Source of the DNA: Pagrus major
Taxonomy: Eukaryota; Chordata; Actinopteri; Spariformes; Sparidae
Direction: 5' to 3'
Assembly (NCBI RefSeq): GCF_040436345.1
Contig: NC_133232.1
Coordinates: 25,946,315-26,010,314, forward strand
DNA length: 64,000 nt
The notes under the pieces: generated by a model
Database searches by the model: none
What the model was told of the DNA's origin: nothing
Seen by the model: the letters and a program-made list of their open reading frames with translations, nothing else
Shown: positions 35,577 through 46,755 of the stretch, in pieces
Layout of the letters: every line of letters begins with the position of its first letter
Numbering within the stretch: the first letter of the stretch is position 1
Made by a program: the position numbers and the translations under genes

Positions 35577-37961
35577 ATGAATCGGCAAGTACTGTTGTTT
35601 GTCTCTTTCCTTGTGCTCGACTCGGTGTTCGGGCAGGTCAGTTACTCTATTCCGGAAGAAATGTCGAAAGGCTCTTTAGTTGGCAATATAGCACAAGATT
35701 TAGGTTTAGAAATAAAACGCCTGATATCCGGTAAAGCTAAAATCTACACGAGGAACAGCGACCAGTACATCGAGCTGAACAGAGAAAGAGGAGTCCTCCT
35801 CGTCAAAGACAGGATCGACAGAGAGGTGCTGTGTACAGAGACGGCGCTTTGTGCTTTACATTTTCAGATTATTTTAGAGAATCCGATGGAGTTTTACACG
35901 GTTACTGTCGAGATCACAGACATTAATGATAATGCACCAACATTTGAAAAGGGTGAGATGAAATTCAAAATAAGTGAATCCGCGATCATCGGAGCAAAAT
36001 TTGTGTTGAAAAGGGCTGTAGATCTTGATGTTGGGATTAATGATCTTCAAACCTATGAATTAAAACCAACAGATAATTTCTCTCTGAAGCTGCACAATAA
36101 CGCTGATGGGAATAAAAACGTTGAGATGGTGCTACAGAAGCCTTTAGACAGAGAGAAACAAGAGCAGATATCTCTCGTGTTGACGGCTGTAGATGGAGGA
36201 GAGCCGCAGATGTCAGGAACAATGCTGATTGTCATCACAGTTTTAGACGTCAATGATAATGCTCCTGTTTTTACACAGCAAACATACAAAGCTACTGTTA
36301 CTGAGAATTCACCTAAAGGAACTGTTGTAGCCACTGTTACAGCCTCAGATGCTGATCAGGGCTCTAATGGTAAAATAACTTATTCAATCACTAATACATT
36401 AGACAATGTCAGACATGTATTTGAGGTTAATGAGGAAAACGGAGAAGTGTCTTTAATTGGGAACATTGACTACGAAAAATCGAGACATTTTCAAATAAAT
36501 TTGCTTGCCAGTGATGAGGGAGGACTCACTGATTCTTGTAAGTTAATTGTTGATGTGAGAGATGTAAATGACAACAAGCCGGAAATCAACATAATGTCAA
36601 AGTCAAATGTGATTTCAGAGGATGCCAAACTCAATACAGTTGTTACAATGATAAATATTGAGGACTTAGACTCAGGAGAAAACGGAAAAGTGCAGTGTTT
36701 TATCAGTGAAAATGTTCCATTTAATCTAAAAACATCAACAAATAATTTCTATAGTTTAGTAACAGACAGTGATCTGGACAGAGAGAGAGCCTCTGAGTAT
36801 AATATCAGTGTGACCTGCTCTGATGAAGGAGTGCCCTCCCTCTCCAGCAGCGTCACTCTCACCTTACAGATCTCTGATGTGAATGACAACGCGCCTGTCT
36901 TTGAGAGGAGCTCATATGAGGCCTACATTGTAGAAAACAACACACCAGGCCTCTCTATATTCACAGTGAAAGCCAGAGACGCTGACTGGAACCAGAATGC
37001 TCGTGTTTCTTACATCCTGGAGGACTCCTCTGTTAACGGAGTGCCAGTCTCCACATATGTGTCCGTCAGTGCTGATAGTGGAGTCATCCATGCAGTGCGC
37101 TCTTTTGACTACGAGCAGATCAAAGATTTCCAGTTCCGCGTCAAAGCGCAGGATGGAGGCTCTCCTCCACTCAGTAGTAATGTGAGTGTGAAAATAATGA
37201 TCCAGGACCAGAACGACAACCCCCCTCAGGTTCTGTACCCAGTCCAGACTGGTGGCTCTCTGGTGGCTGAAATGGTGCCTCGTTCAGCAGATGTGGGCTA
37301 TCTGGTGACTAAAGTGGTGGCTGTTGATGTGGACTCTGGACAGAATGCCTGGCTCTCCTATAAACTGCAGAAAGCCACAGACAGGGCGCTGTTTGAAGTG
37401 GGCTTACAGAATGGAGAAATCAGAACTATCCGCCAGGTGACTGATAAAGATGCTGTGAAACAGAGACTGACTGTTATAGTGGAGGACAACGGGCAGCCCT
37501 CTCGTTCAGCTACAGTCATTGTTAACGTGGCGGTGGCGGACAGCTTCCCTGAAGTGCTGTCGGAGTTCACTGACTTTCCTCACGACAAGGAGTACAATGA
37601 CAACCTGACTTTTTACTTAGTGCTGGCTTTGGCTGTAGTGTCCTTCCTGTTCATCACGTGTTTAGTGGTTATTATATCAGTGAAAATCTACAGATGGAGA
37701 CAGTCTCGCGTCCTGTATCACTCCAGTCTCCCTGTGATTCCATATTATCCTCCACGTTACTCAGACACTTTGGGGACAGGGACTCTTCCACACGTGTACA
37801 ACTACGAGGTGTGCAGGACGACTGACTCCAGAAAGAGTGACTGTAAGTTCGGCAGAGCTGGTAGTCAGAACGTGTTGATAATGGACCCCAGTTCTACAGC
37901 GACGATGCAGCGGATGCAGAATGAGAAGAGCATCCTGGATGAACCAGACTCTCCTCTAGAG
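35577..37961 (+). CDS. Exon L: gamma-type protocadherin variable exon, QVSY subfamily (795 codons)
   Basis: ATG 35577 (MNRQVLLFVSFLVLD). Counted domains: signal 1-19, EC1 20-119, EC2 120-229, EC3 230-333, EC4 334-438, EC5 439-548, EC6 549 to about 655, TM 680-702, tail 703-795. EC1 Cys pair LCTETALC is shared only with M. Paralog M is almost the same protein; differences cluster at the start of EC2 (MKFKISESAIIGAKFVLKRAV against IAFKISESAITGAKFDLERAE) and in EC3 (LDNVRHVFEVNEENG). EC5 has VSTYVSV where the others have VSSYVSV. Donor GAG|GTCAGT. Confidence 0.96.
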
Positions 37962-38055
37962 GTCAGTTAAATAATGCAGTTTCGTCTATTTGTCTTTGTT
38001 TCGCTTTTAGTTCTAAACTGCATCGATCGTGTACTACTGCACGCTTTCCGCCGTT

Positions 38056-38076
38056 TTCAGCACCATGGACAGCACC
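38056..38076 (+). promoter_or_regulatory. RE1/NRSE-like REST site
   Basis: TTCAGCACCATGGACAG then CACC; distance from the donor is the same as after F and M. Confidence 0.8.
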
Positions 38077-38850
38077 TCAATTTCTACTTTCTCACTCAAT
38101 GAGAGGCTGTTGTACTGTTTTTCTCCTACCTTACTTCTACGTGGATGTGTTGCGTGTCAGAGCGAACCGAGTTTTGCCATAGATGTTTGAGTGGTCTAAC
38201 TCCCTCATTTTTATTTATTTCCCCCCACAGACCTTTTTAATAGTAAATCTGTTACAGCCTTCAATGACAGATAATTGGATATGTGAATTTTAAACACTTC
38301 ATATATCTGTCAAAGTCTCTGTCCATATGACTTCTTAGCTCTTTTGAGAACATTTGTATTTTAAAAGTTGTTGTTTTTTTGTCCTTTCTTAAATGGCAAC
38401 CTTTCTTCAATTCTGTAATTTCTCTGGAGGGAAACTTGGTGTCTGGTTTTGATTAAACATCCAAATGACTTCTCTGGTATTACGATATATTAATTTTGCT
38501 TTTAGGGGACGGGGTTTTATTCTCTGTCTAACTTCGTAAATTAGATTCTTTTTCAGACAGTTTAGGTGAACACAACTTGATCATTCCTTAAAGGAATTTC
38601 AAAAACATTTTAACCTCAACTTGTCTTCTTGCAAGACACGATGGTTTGTTTTGAAAACAGTGGTAATAATAATGATTATTCCTTTTAGCAATATTTATAG
38701 CAGTAGTGACCCTGGGAGTATTCGACATTACTGTGTTTTCATTCAAAATTTTCAAAACAGATTCCAGATGTTTTAGCACTGTATACTATCATGTTACTCA
38801 AACAACTATTGCAGTATGGGAGTTTTAACTCTCATTCAGAGTTGATTCAC

Positions 38851-38871
38851 TTCAGCACTGCGGACAGCAAC
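38851..38871 (+). promoter_or_regulatory. RE1/NRSE-like REST site
   Basis: TTCAGCACTGCGGACAG then CAAC; duplicate of the site at 34853. Confidence 0.78.
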
Positions 38872-39283
38872 CTAAATATTACAGCCACATGTTTATCTTG
38901 TCTGTCAGCTGCTGTATCCACAGTATGAATATTGGTATCTTCCTGTATTCTTGTCATTTATTCCCCCAAATTATCATTGTGTAGAGAGACCTTTGTTTTC
39001 CGAGGTGTTTGTCTTATTCTTCTTCTATATGATTTTATATCCATCTATCCCTTATAAATCTTCAGTATCTGATAAACCGTGTCTTTCACTATTCTCTTTT
39101 AAATATATTATTGTCATGACCTACTATCACATGAGGTATATGACTCAGGTCTTCATCTCGCAGTCTTTTGGGCAGTCCAGGATATTACTTAAGTAAATGT
39201 ACTGTAACTTAATGTCCGGATGGTTTACAGTGTGTTCTCCGGTGTTGAATTTTAGTTGGTGCTCTGCAGTTTTATAATGTGGA

Positions 39284-39305
39284 CTCTTAGGGCCGCTGTT
39301 GACCA
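39284..39305 (+). promoter_or_regulatory. CSE / CTCF-like promoter element of exon M
   Basis: CTTAGGGCCGCTGTTGACCA, then CACCTCCCATGT at 39339. Confidence 0.85.
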
Positions 39306-39580
39306 GAGTGTTGCTGAATGAGAGCAGGGTTGTAGCAGCACCTCCCATGTTACGTCGACACAATACAGAGAGATCACGACGGGGAAAGAACGGACATTTC
39401 TGACTGCGAAACATCTTTTTAAAAGAAGAGGAGAAATTTCGACATGCAAGAGATTTGCTTCTAACGAGTGGATTATGGAGCTGTTTGTTTGACTTCTCAC
39501 ATCAGTATTTAAGAGATATCTGTTTTTTCTGGAATATAAACAGAGTGTGAAGCCTCAGTGGGGAAATATCGGATAGAACA

Positions 39581-41965
39581 ATGAATCGGCAAGTACTGTT
39601 GTTTGTCTCTCTCCTTGTGCTCGACTCGGTTTTCGGGCAGGTCAGTTACTCTATTCCGGAAGAAATGTCGAAAGGCTCCTTAGTGGGTAATATAGCACAA
39701 GATTTAGGTTTAGAAATACAACGTTTAATATCCGGTAAAGCTAAGATCTACACGAGGAACAGCGACCAGTACATCGAGCTGAACAGAGAAAGAGGAGTCC
39801 TCCTCGTCAAAGACAGGATCGACAGAGAGGTGCTGTGTACAGAGACGGCGCTTTGTGCTTTACATTTTCAGATTATTTTAGAGAATCCGATGGAGTTTTA
39901 CACGGTTACTGTCGAGATCACAGACATTAATGACAATGCACCAACCTTTGAAAAGGGTGAAATTGCCTTTAAAATAAGTGAGTCAGCGATCACCGGGGCA
40001 AAATTTGATCTGGAAAGAGCTGAGGATCTTGATGTTGGAATTAATGGTGTTCATAGATACGAATTAAAGCCAACCGATAATTTTGCTCTGAAGCTGCATA
40101 ATAACGCTGATGGGAATAAAAACGTTGAGATGGTCCTACAGAAGCCTTTAGACAGAGAGAAACAAGAGCAGATATCTCTCGTGTTGACGGCTGTAGATGG
40201 AGGAGAGCCGCAGATGTCAGGAACAATGCTGATTGTCATCACAGTTTTAGACGTCAATGATAATGCTCCTGTTTTTACACAGCAAACATACAAAGCTACT
40301 GTTACTGAGAATTCACCTAAAGGAACTGTTGTAGCCACTGTTACAGCCTCAGATGCTGATCAAGGCTCTAATGGTAAAATAACGTATTCAATCACTAATA
40401 CGTTAGGAAATATCAGGAAAATATTTGAGGTAAATAAAGAAAATGGAGAAGTTTCCTTAATTGGGAACATTGACTACGAAAAGTCAAAACATTTTCAAAT
40501 AAATTTGCGTGCTAGTGACGATGGAGGACTCACTGATTCTTGTAAGTTAATTGTCGATGTGAGAGATGTAAATGACAACAAGCCGGAAATTAACATAATG
40601 TCAAAATCAAATGTGATTTCAGAGGATGCCAAACTCAGTACAGTCGTTACAATGATAAATATTGAGGACTTAGATTCAGGAGAAAATGGAAAAGTGCAGT
40701 GTTTTATCAGTGAAAATGTTCCATTTAATCTAAAAACATCAACAAATAATTTCTATAGTTTAGTGACAGACAGTGATCTGGACAGAGAGAGAGCCTCTGA
40801 GTATAATATCAGTGTGACCTGCTCTGATGAGGGAGTGCCCTCCCTCTCCAGCAGCGTCACTCTCACCTTACAGATCTCTGATGTGAATGACAACGCGCCT
40901 GTCTTTGAGAGGAGCTCATATGAGGCCTACATTGTAGAAAACAACACACCAGGCCTCTCTATATTCACAGTGAAAGCCAGAGACGCTGACTGGAACCAGA
41001 ATGCTCGTGTTTCTTACATCCTGGAGGACTCCTCTGTTAACGGAGTGCCAGTCTCCTCATATGTGTCCGTCAGTGCTGATAGTGGAGTCATCCATGCAGT
41101 GCGCTCTTTTGACTACGAGCAGATCAAAGATTTCCAGTTCCGCGTCAAAGCGCAGGATGGAGGCTCTCCTCCACTCAGTAGTAATGTGAGTGTGAAAATA
41201 ATGATCCAGGACCAGAACGACAACCCCCCTCAGGTTCTGTACCCAGTCCAGACTGGTGGCTCTCTGGTTGCTGAAATGGTGCCTCGTTCAGCAGATGTGG
41301 GCTATCTGGTGACTAAAGTGGTGGCTGTTGATGTGGACTCTGGACAGAATGCCTGGCTCTCCTATAAACTGCAGAAAGCCACAGACAGGGCGCTGTTTGA
41401 AGTGGGCTCACAGAATGGAGAAATCAGAACTATCCGCCAGGTGACTGATAAAGATGCTGTGAAACAGAGACTGACTGTTATAGTGGAGGACAACGGGCAG
41501 CCCTCTCGTTCAGCTACAGTCATTGTTAACGTGGCGGTGGCGGACAGCTTCCCTGAAGTGCTGTCGGAGTTCACTGACTTTCCTCACGACAAGGAGTACA
41601 ATGACAACCTGACTTTTTACTTAGTGCTGGCTTTGGCTGTAGTGTCCTTCCTGTTCATCACGTGTTTAGTGGTTATTATATCAGTGAAAATCTACAGATG
41701 GAGACAGTCTCGCGTCCTGTATCACTCCAGTCTCCCTGTGATTCCATATTATCCTCCACGTTACTCAGACACTTTGGGGACAGGGACTCTCCCACACGTG
41801 TACAACTACGAGGTGTGCAGGACGACTGACTCCAGAAAGAGTGACTGTAAGTTCGGCAGAGCTGGTAGTCAGAACGTGTTGATAATGGACCCCAGTGCTA
41901 CAGCGACGATGCAGCGGATGCAGAGTGAGAAGAGCATCCTGGATGAACCAGACTCTCCTCTAGAG
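39581..41965 (+). CDS. Exon M: gamma-type protocadherin variable exon, QVSY subfamily (795 codons)
   Basis: ATG 39581 (MNRQVLLFVSLLVLD), 4004 bp after its paralog L and the same length. EC2 differs at its first strands (EIAFKISESAITGAKFDLERAEDLDVGINGVHRYE) and EC3 at LGNIRKIFEVNKENGE; EC1, EC4 and EC5 are nearly unchanged. EC6 carries FEVGSQNGE, shared with E and O but not with L. TM 680-702; the tail has DPSATATMQ, Ala for the usual Ser. Donor GAG|GTCAGT. It is the clearest example of a recent duplicate whose retained differences sit in the recognition domains. Confidence 0.96.
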
Positions 41966-42060
41966 GTCAGTTAAATAATGCAGTTTCGTCTCTCCACTTT
42001 CATTTGTCTTTCAGTGTTTAGTTGCATCGATCGTGGACTCTTACACGCTATTTCATAGAT

Positions 42061-42081
42061 TTCAGAACCATGGACAGCTTC
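42061..42081 (+). promoter_or_regulatory. RE1/NRSE-like REST site
   Basis: TTCAGAACCATGGACAG then CTTC; duplicate of the site at 38056. Confidence 0.78.
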
Positions 42082-42483
42082 TCATTATTTGCATTCTCAG
42101 TCATTGACAGGCTGTTCTAGTTCACATGTACGTTACTTTGACTTGGATGCGTTGTGTGTTAAAACGGACTATGGTCAGACTACTTTGACCTGTTTTTCAT
42201 GCAGGTTGTTTGTATACTTACCTTCTGGCTTTCAATAGCAACTAATAACATGCCATCATAAGCGCTGTATATGGTATCCAAAATGCTGCCCATTTCTATT
42301 CATAGTTCTTCAGTGACAGAGTGTTGGTATATGTTTGGTCATCCAAATTGTTGATATATTATTTCTTTCAAACACCAGCGACGTTTTAATGTGTATGTTA
42401 AGATCGGTACATGCAATAATTGTGTCTACATGAAAGCTCTTGTGACTGTCAATAGTGGTGGCCGTTCGTAAGACTTTCATCAT

Positions 42484-42504
42484 TTCAACACCTCGGACAG
42501 CGAC
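42484..42504 (+). promoter_or_regulatory. RE1/NRSE-like REST site
   Basis: TTCAACACCTCGGACAG then CGAC. One unusual A for G at position 5. Confidence 0.68.
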
Positions 42505-42851
42505 TTTCTGTACTCAGCTTCTTCCTCTGTGTCCGCATGTTTTCATGATTTGTATTACTCATATGTCTAAGTAGTTTTGTTGTTTTTTCTTTTCTTTTCT
42601 TTTCTAATTTTCCCCTCACTCTTATAACTTTACTGTGGTTTGTGTCTCTTTCTACATATTCTTATAACTGAAGTTAAAAAAGGGGGAGAAATTAGAACCA
42701 TAAACGGATTTGAGGCGGCAGCTCATTGTTTGTGAGGAGAATAATGTTACTTATTCGGCTTTTATTTCATTATTTCAGGTGAGACCTTTCTCAGAGCACG
42801 TTTTCTGCAGAGATGAATTAATGTAGGTCTTGTGTAGTTTTGTGGAATGAA

Positions 42852-42873
42852 CTCTTAGGGCCGCTGTTGACCA
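42852..42873 (+). promoter_or_regulatory. CSE / CTCF-like promoter element of exon N
   Basis: CTTAGGGCCGCTGTTGACCA, then CACCTCCCATGT at 42907. Confidence 0.85.
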
Positions 42874-43131
42874 GAGTGTGCACGGCTGAGAGTAGTTTTG
42901 TGGCAGCACCTCCCATGTACCATCGCCATAATGAAGAGAGAACACGACGGGAGAGAACAGACATTCTGGATATGTTGAATATATAACAGACACGACGAGG
43001 TCCAAGACTCTTCTTTTGATTGTATGGATTATACAGCTGCTGCATTTGTGATTTACTTTGGACTGGATCTCAGTTTATGGAATAAATAACCGGACTGTGG
43101 AGCCTCGCTGAGAATATACTCGGATAGAACA

Positions 43132-45516
43132 ATGGAGGGACTAGCGCTGTTGTTGATCTCTCTCCTTTCCCTTGGCTCGGTAATTGGGCAGGTTAGTTAC
43201 ACAATACCGGAGGAAATGGCGAAAGGGTCTTTAGTCGGTAACATAGCACAAGATTTGGGTTTAGAAAGCAAACGTTTGACTTCAGGTAAAGCGCGAATTT
43301 ACACCCGAGACAGCGACCAGTACATCGAGCTGAACAGAGAAAGAGGAGTCCTCCTCGTCAAAGACAGGATCGACAGAGAGGCGCTCTGCAGACAGACGAC
43401 GCCGTGTGCTTTACATTTTCAGATTATTTTAGAGAATCCTATGGAGTTTTACACGGTTACTGTCCAGATCACTGACATTAATGATAACGCACCAAACTTT
43501 GAGGAGGGGGAAATCAGATTTAGAATAAGTGAGTCAGCTATAATCGGGGCAAAATTTGTCCTACAAAGGGCGGAGGATCTTGATGTTGGAATGAATGATC
43601 TCCAAAGGTATGAATTAAAACCAACAGATAATTTCTCTCTGAAGCTGCACAATAACGCCGATGGGAATAAAAACGTTGAGATGGTGCTACAGAAGCCTTT
43701 AGACAGAGAGAAACAAGAGCAGATATCTCTCGTGTTGACAGCTGTAGATGGAGGAGAGCCGCAGATGTCAGGAACAATGCTGATTGTCATCACAGTTTTA
43801 GACGCTAATGATAATGCTCCTGTTTTTACACAGCAGACATACAAAGCTACTGTTACTGAGAATTCACCTAAAGGAACTGTTGTAGCCACTGTTAAAGCCT
43901 CAGATGCTGATCAGGGCTCTAATGGTAAAATAACCTATTCAATCACTAATACATTTGATGATGTCAGGAGAGTATTTAAGATCAACAAAGAAACTGGTGA
44001 AGTTACCTTAATTGGCAATATTGACTTTGAGGAGTCCCGAAATTTTCAAATAAATTTGCTTGCAAGTGACGATGGAGGACTGACTGATTCTTGTAAGTTA
44101 ATTGTTGATGTGCAAGATGTAAATGACAACAAGCCGGAAATCAACATAATGTCAAAGTCAACTGTGATTTCAGAAGATGCCAAACTCAATACAGTTGTTA
44201 CAATGATAAATATTGAGGACAAAGACACAGGAGAAAACGGAAAAGTGCAGTGTTTTATCAGTGAAAATGTACCCTTCATTTTAAAAACATCGGCCAATAA
44301 TTTCTATAGTTTAGTGACAGACAGTGATCTGGACAGAGAGAGAGCCTCTGAGTATAATATTAGTGTGTCCTGCTCTGATGAAGGAGTGCCCTCCCTCTCC
44401 AGCAGCGTCACTCTCACCTTACAGATCTCTGATGTGAATGACAACGCGCCTGTCTTTGAGAGGAGCTCATATGAGGCCTACATTGTAGAAAACAACACAC
44501 CAGGCCTCTCTATATTCACAGTGAAAGCCAGAGACGCTGACTGGAACCAGAATGCTCGTGTTTCTTACATCCTGGAGGACTCCTCTGTTAACGGAGTGCC
44601 AGTCTCCTCATATGTGTCCGTCAGTGCTGATAGTGGAGTCATCCATGCAGTGCGCTCTTTTGACTACGAGCAGATCAAAGATTTCCAGTTCCGCGTCAAA
44701 GCGCAGGATGGAGGCTCTCCTCCACTCAGTAGTAATGTGAGCGTGAAAATAATGATCCAGGACCAGAACGACAACCCCCCTCAGGTTCTGTACCCAGTCC
44801 AGACTGGTGGCTCTCTGGTGGCTGAAATGGTGCCTCGTTCAGCAGATGTGGGCTATCTGGTGACTAAAGTGGTGGCTGTTGATGTGGACTCTGGACAGAA
44901 TGCCTGGCTCTCCTATAAACTGCAGAAAGCCACAGACAGGGCGCTGTTTGAAGTGGGCTTACAGAATGGAGAAATCAGAACTATCCGCCAGGTGACTGAT
45001 AAAGATGCTGTGAAACAGAGACTGACTGTTATAGTGGAGGACAACGGGCAGCCCTCTCGTTCAGCTACAGTCATTGTGAACGTGGCGGTGGCGGACAGCT
45101 TCCCTGAAGTGCTGTCGGAGTTCACTGACTTTCCTCACGACAAGGAGTACAATGACAACCTGACTTTTTACTTAGTGCTGGCTTTGGCTGTAGTGTCCTT
45201 CCTGTTCATCACGTGTTTAGTGGTTATTATATCAGTGAAAATCTACAGATGGAGACAGTCTCGCGTCCTGTATCACTCCAGTCTCCCTGTGATTCCATAT
45301 TATCCTCCACGTTACTCAGACACTTTGGGGACAGGGACTCTCCCACACGTGTACAACTACGAGGTGTGCAGGACGACTGACTCCAGAAAGAGTGACTGTA
45401 AGTTCGGCAGAGCTGGTAGTCAGAACGTGTTGATAATGGACCCCAGTTCTACAGGGACGATGCAGCGGATGCAAATTGAGAAGAGCATCCTGGATGAACC
45501 AGACTCTCCTCTAGAG
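43132..45516 (+). CDS. Exon N: gamma-type protocadherin variable exon, QVSY subfamily (795 codons)
   Basis: ATG 43132 (MEGLALLLISLLSLGSVIG). EC1 begins QVSYTIPEEMAKGSL with Cys pair LCRQTTPC, both shared with O. EC2 from LHNNADGNKNVEM onward is the block common to L-O, but its first strands are private (NFEEGEIRFRISESAIIGAKFVLQRAE). EC3 has FDDVRRVFKINKETGE. One EC4 change is VSCSDEG for VTCSDEG. TM 680-702; tail ...MQRMQIEKS. Donor GAG|GTTAGA. Confidence 0.95.
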
Positions 45517-46088
45517 GTTAGACTGTTTTAACGTTGTTTCTTCACGATAAACAATGGTATTTATCTTTTAAATTTAAAGCACGTATAGTTTTCCAGTAGA
45601 CATAATGCGAATCGCTGGATTAGAGATCATCTTCATGTCTACTTAAACTGTCTGTATTTGTTCTTTTGGCCTCATCACTTAATTTTCGTCCTTTAAAGGG
45701 ATCCATTAGTGTTTCCATCTCTTTTCATATCTCTGTGCTGACGTTCAGTTCTATGGTATGGGTTTAGTATTAATATCGTTGTTGCTTTCCTCTTTCTTAA
45801 CTTGTTTTAGAGGCAGATACACAACTGTCATTTTTTTTACAATCTGACTTGGCATAATGTTTAAAAGCTCAGCTGATTGTTTCACTACTTCCTTCCCATA
45901 CCCATAAACCTGTTGTTTTTATATTTTGCCACTGATTTTGAACACACACTGGCGAATTTTCCGCATAATATGTAATGTGGTCGTCTTCTTGTCTTCGCAA
46001 TAATATTTTTTGTGGGCATCAGTACAGAAAATATGTGTATCGTGACAGGAGTGAGGGGTGATGTCGGTCGTTCATCAGAATGTATCCA

Positions 46089-46109
46089 TTTCAGAACGTC
46101 GGACAGCGA
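46089..46109 (+). promoter_or_regulatory. RE1/NRSE-like REST site
   Basis: TTCAGAACGTCGGACAG then CGAC. Confidence 0.75.
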
Positions 46110-46482
46110 CATCAAATGTGTCTGCTTGTCTTACCTTGCTTCAGTGTTCACAGTTTGTATGGTGAAATACGTTTGTACACAATTCAGGTTTCTGGCTAAA
46201 TCGTTTCAAACTCCTTTAATCTATGTTGTGTTTTCATTCCCTCAATCAAATGGCTGCATTCTGTTATATGTGACAGAGTAAATGCAGCGTTATATAGTAA
46301 AGGTGGCTTAATATTGACTGCAAAAACGTACAACAACACCTTTTGAGATAAGATATGGGACTGAGAACATGTTGACATTGTCATTGTATTCAAAATCACT
46401 TTCATGCAACTTCAGAGTTATTTCATGGAAAGTCCTCTGAACAGGATTATTGTGTTGGTTTTCTGCAGTTTTATGATGTGGA

Positions 46483-46504
46483 CTCTTAGGGCCGCTGTTG
46501 ACCA
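46483..46504 (+). promoter_or_regulatory. CSE / CTCF-like promoter element of exon O
   Basis: CTTAGGGCCGCTGTTGACCA, about 256 bp before the ATG. Confidence 0.85.
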
Positions 46505-46755
46505 GAGTGTCGATGGCTGACTGTAGGTTTGTAGCAGCACCTCCCATGTAACGTCGACATAATAAAGAAAGAGCTCGACGAGAAGGAACGGACTCTCGAG
46601 TCTTGTACTATATTTGAAAAGAAAACATCGACCTTTGAGACCTTCTTCCTCTTTTGTGGATTATGCGGGCGCTAAACTGAGGTTTGATTGTGGAATCGAT
46701 ATCATATTTTTGGGATATAAACACTGAATCACACGGAAATAACTGGAATAGAACA

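Larger units (their letters stand above)
34800..38790 (+). repeat. Segmental duplication copy 1 (exon L unit)
   Basis: Runs from an RE1 before L, through promoter and exon, to the spacer after it. The equivalent landmarks in the next copy (RE1 38851, CSE 39284, ATG 39581) are offset by 3998-4004 bp. Edges are approximate. Confidence 0.75.
37962..39580 (+). other. Spacer L-M: two RE1 sites, CSE promoter
   Basis: The longest spacer, about 1.6 kb. RE1 at 38056 (95 bp after the donor) and at 38851; CSE at 39284; C-rich box at 39339. The interior 38110-38790 is AT-rich and unassigned. Confidence 0.7.
38790..42200 (+). repeat. Segmental duplication copy 2 (exon M unit)
   Basis: Second copy of the L unit, with RE1, CSE, 5' UTR, exon and the first 200 bp of the 3' flank recognisably matched. 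Edges are approximate. Confidence 0.75.
41966..43131 (+). other. Spacer M-N: two RE1 sites, CSE promoter
   Basis: RE1 at 42061 and 42484, a short TTTTC-rich run near 42587-42605, CSE at 42852, C-rich box at 42907. Confidence 0.7.
45517..46755 (+). other. Spacer N-O: RE1, CSE promoter
   Basis: RE1 at 46089, CSE at 46483, C-rich box CACCTCCCATGT at 46538. AT-rich otherwise; the small frames at 45885-46405 have no support. Confidence 0.7.
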
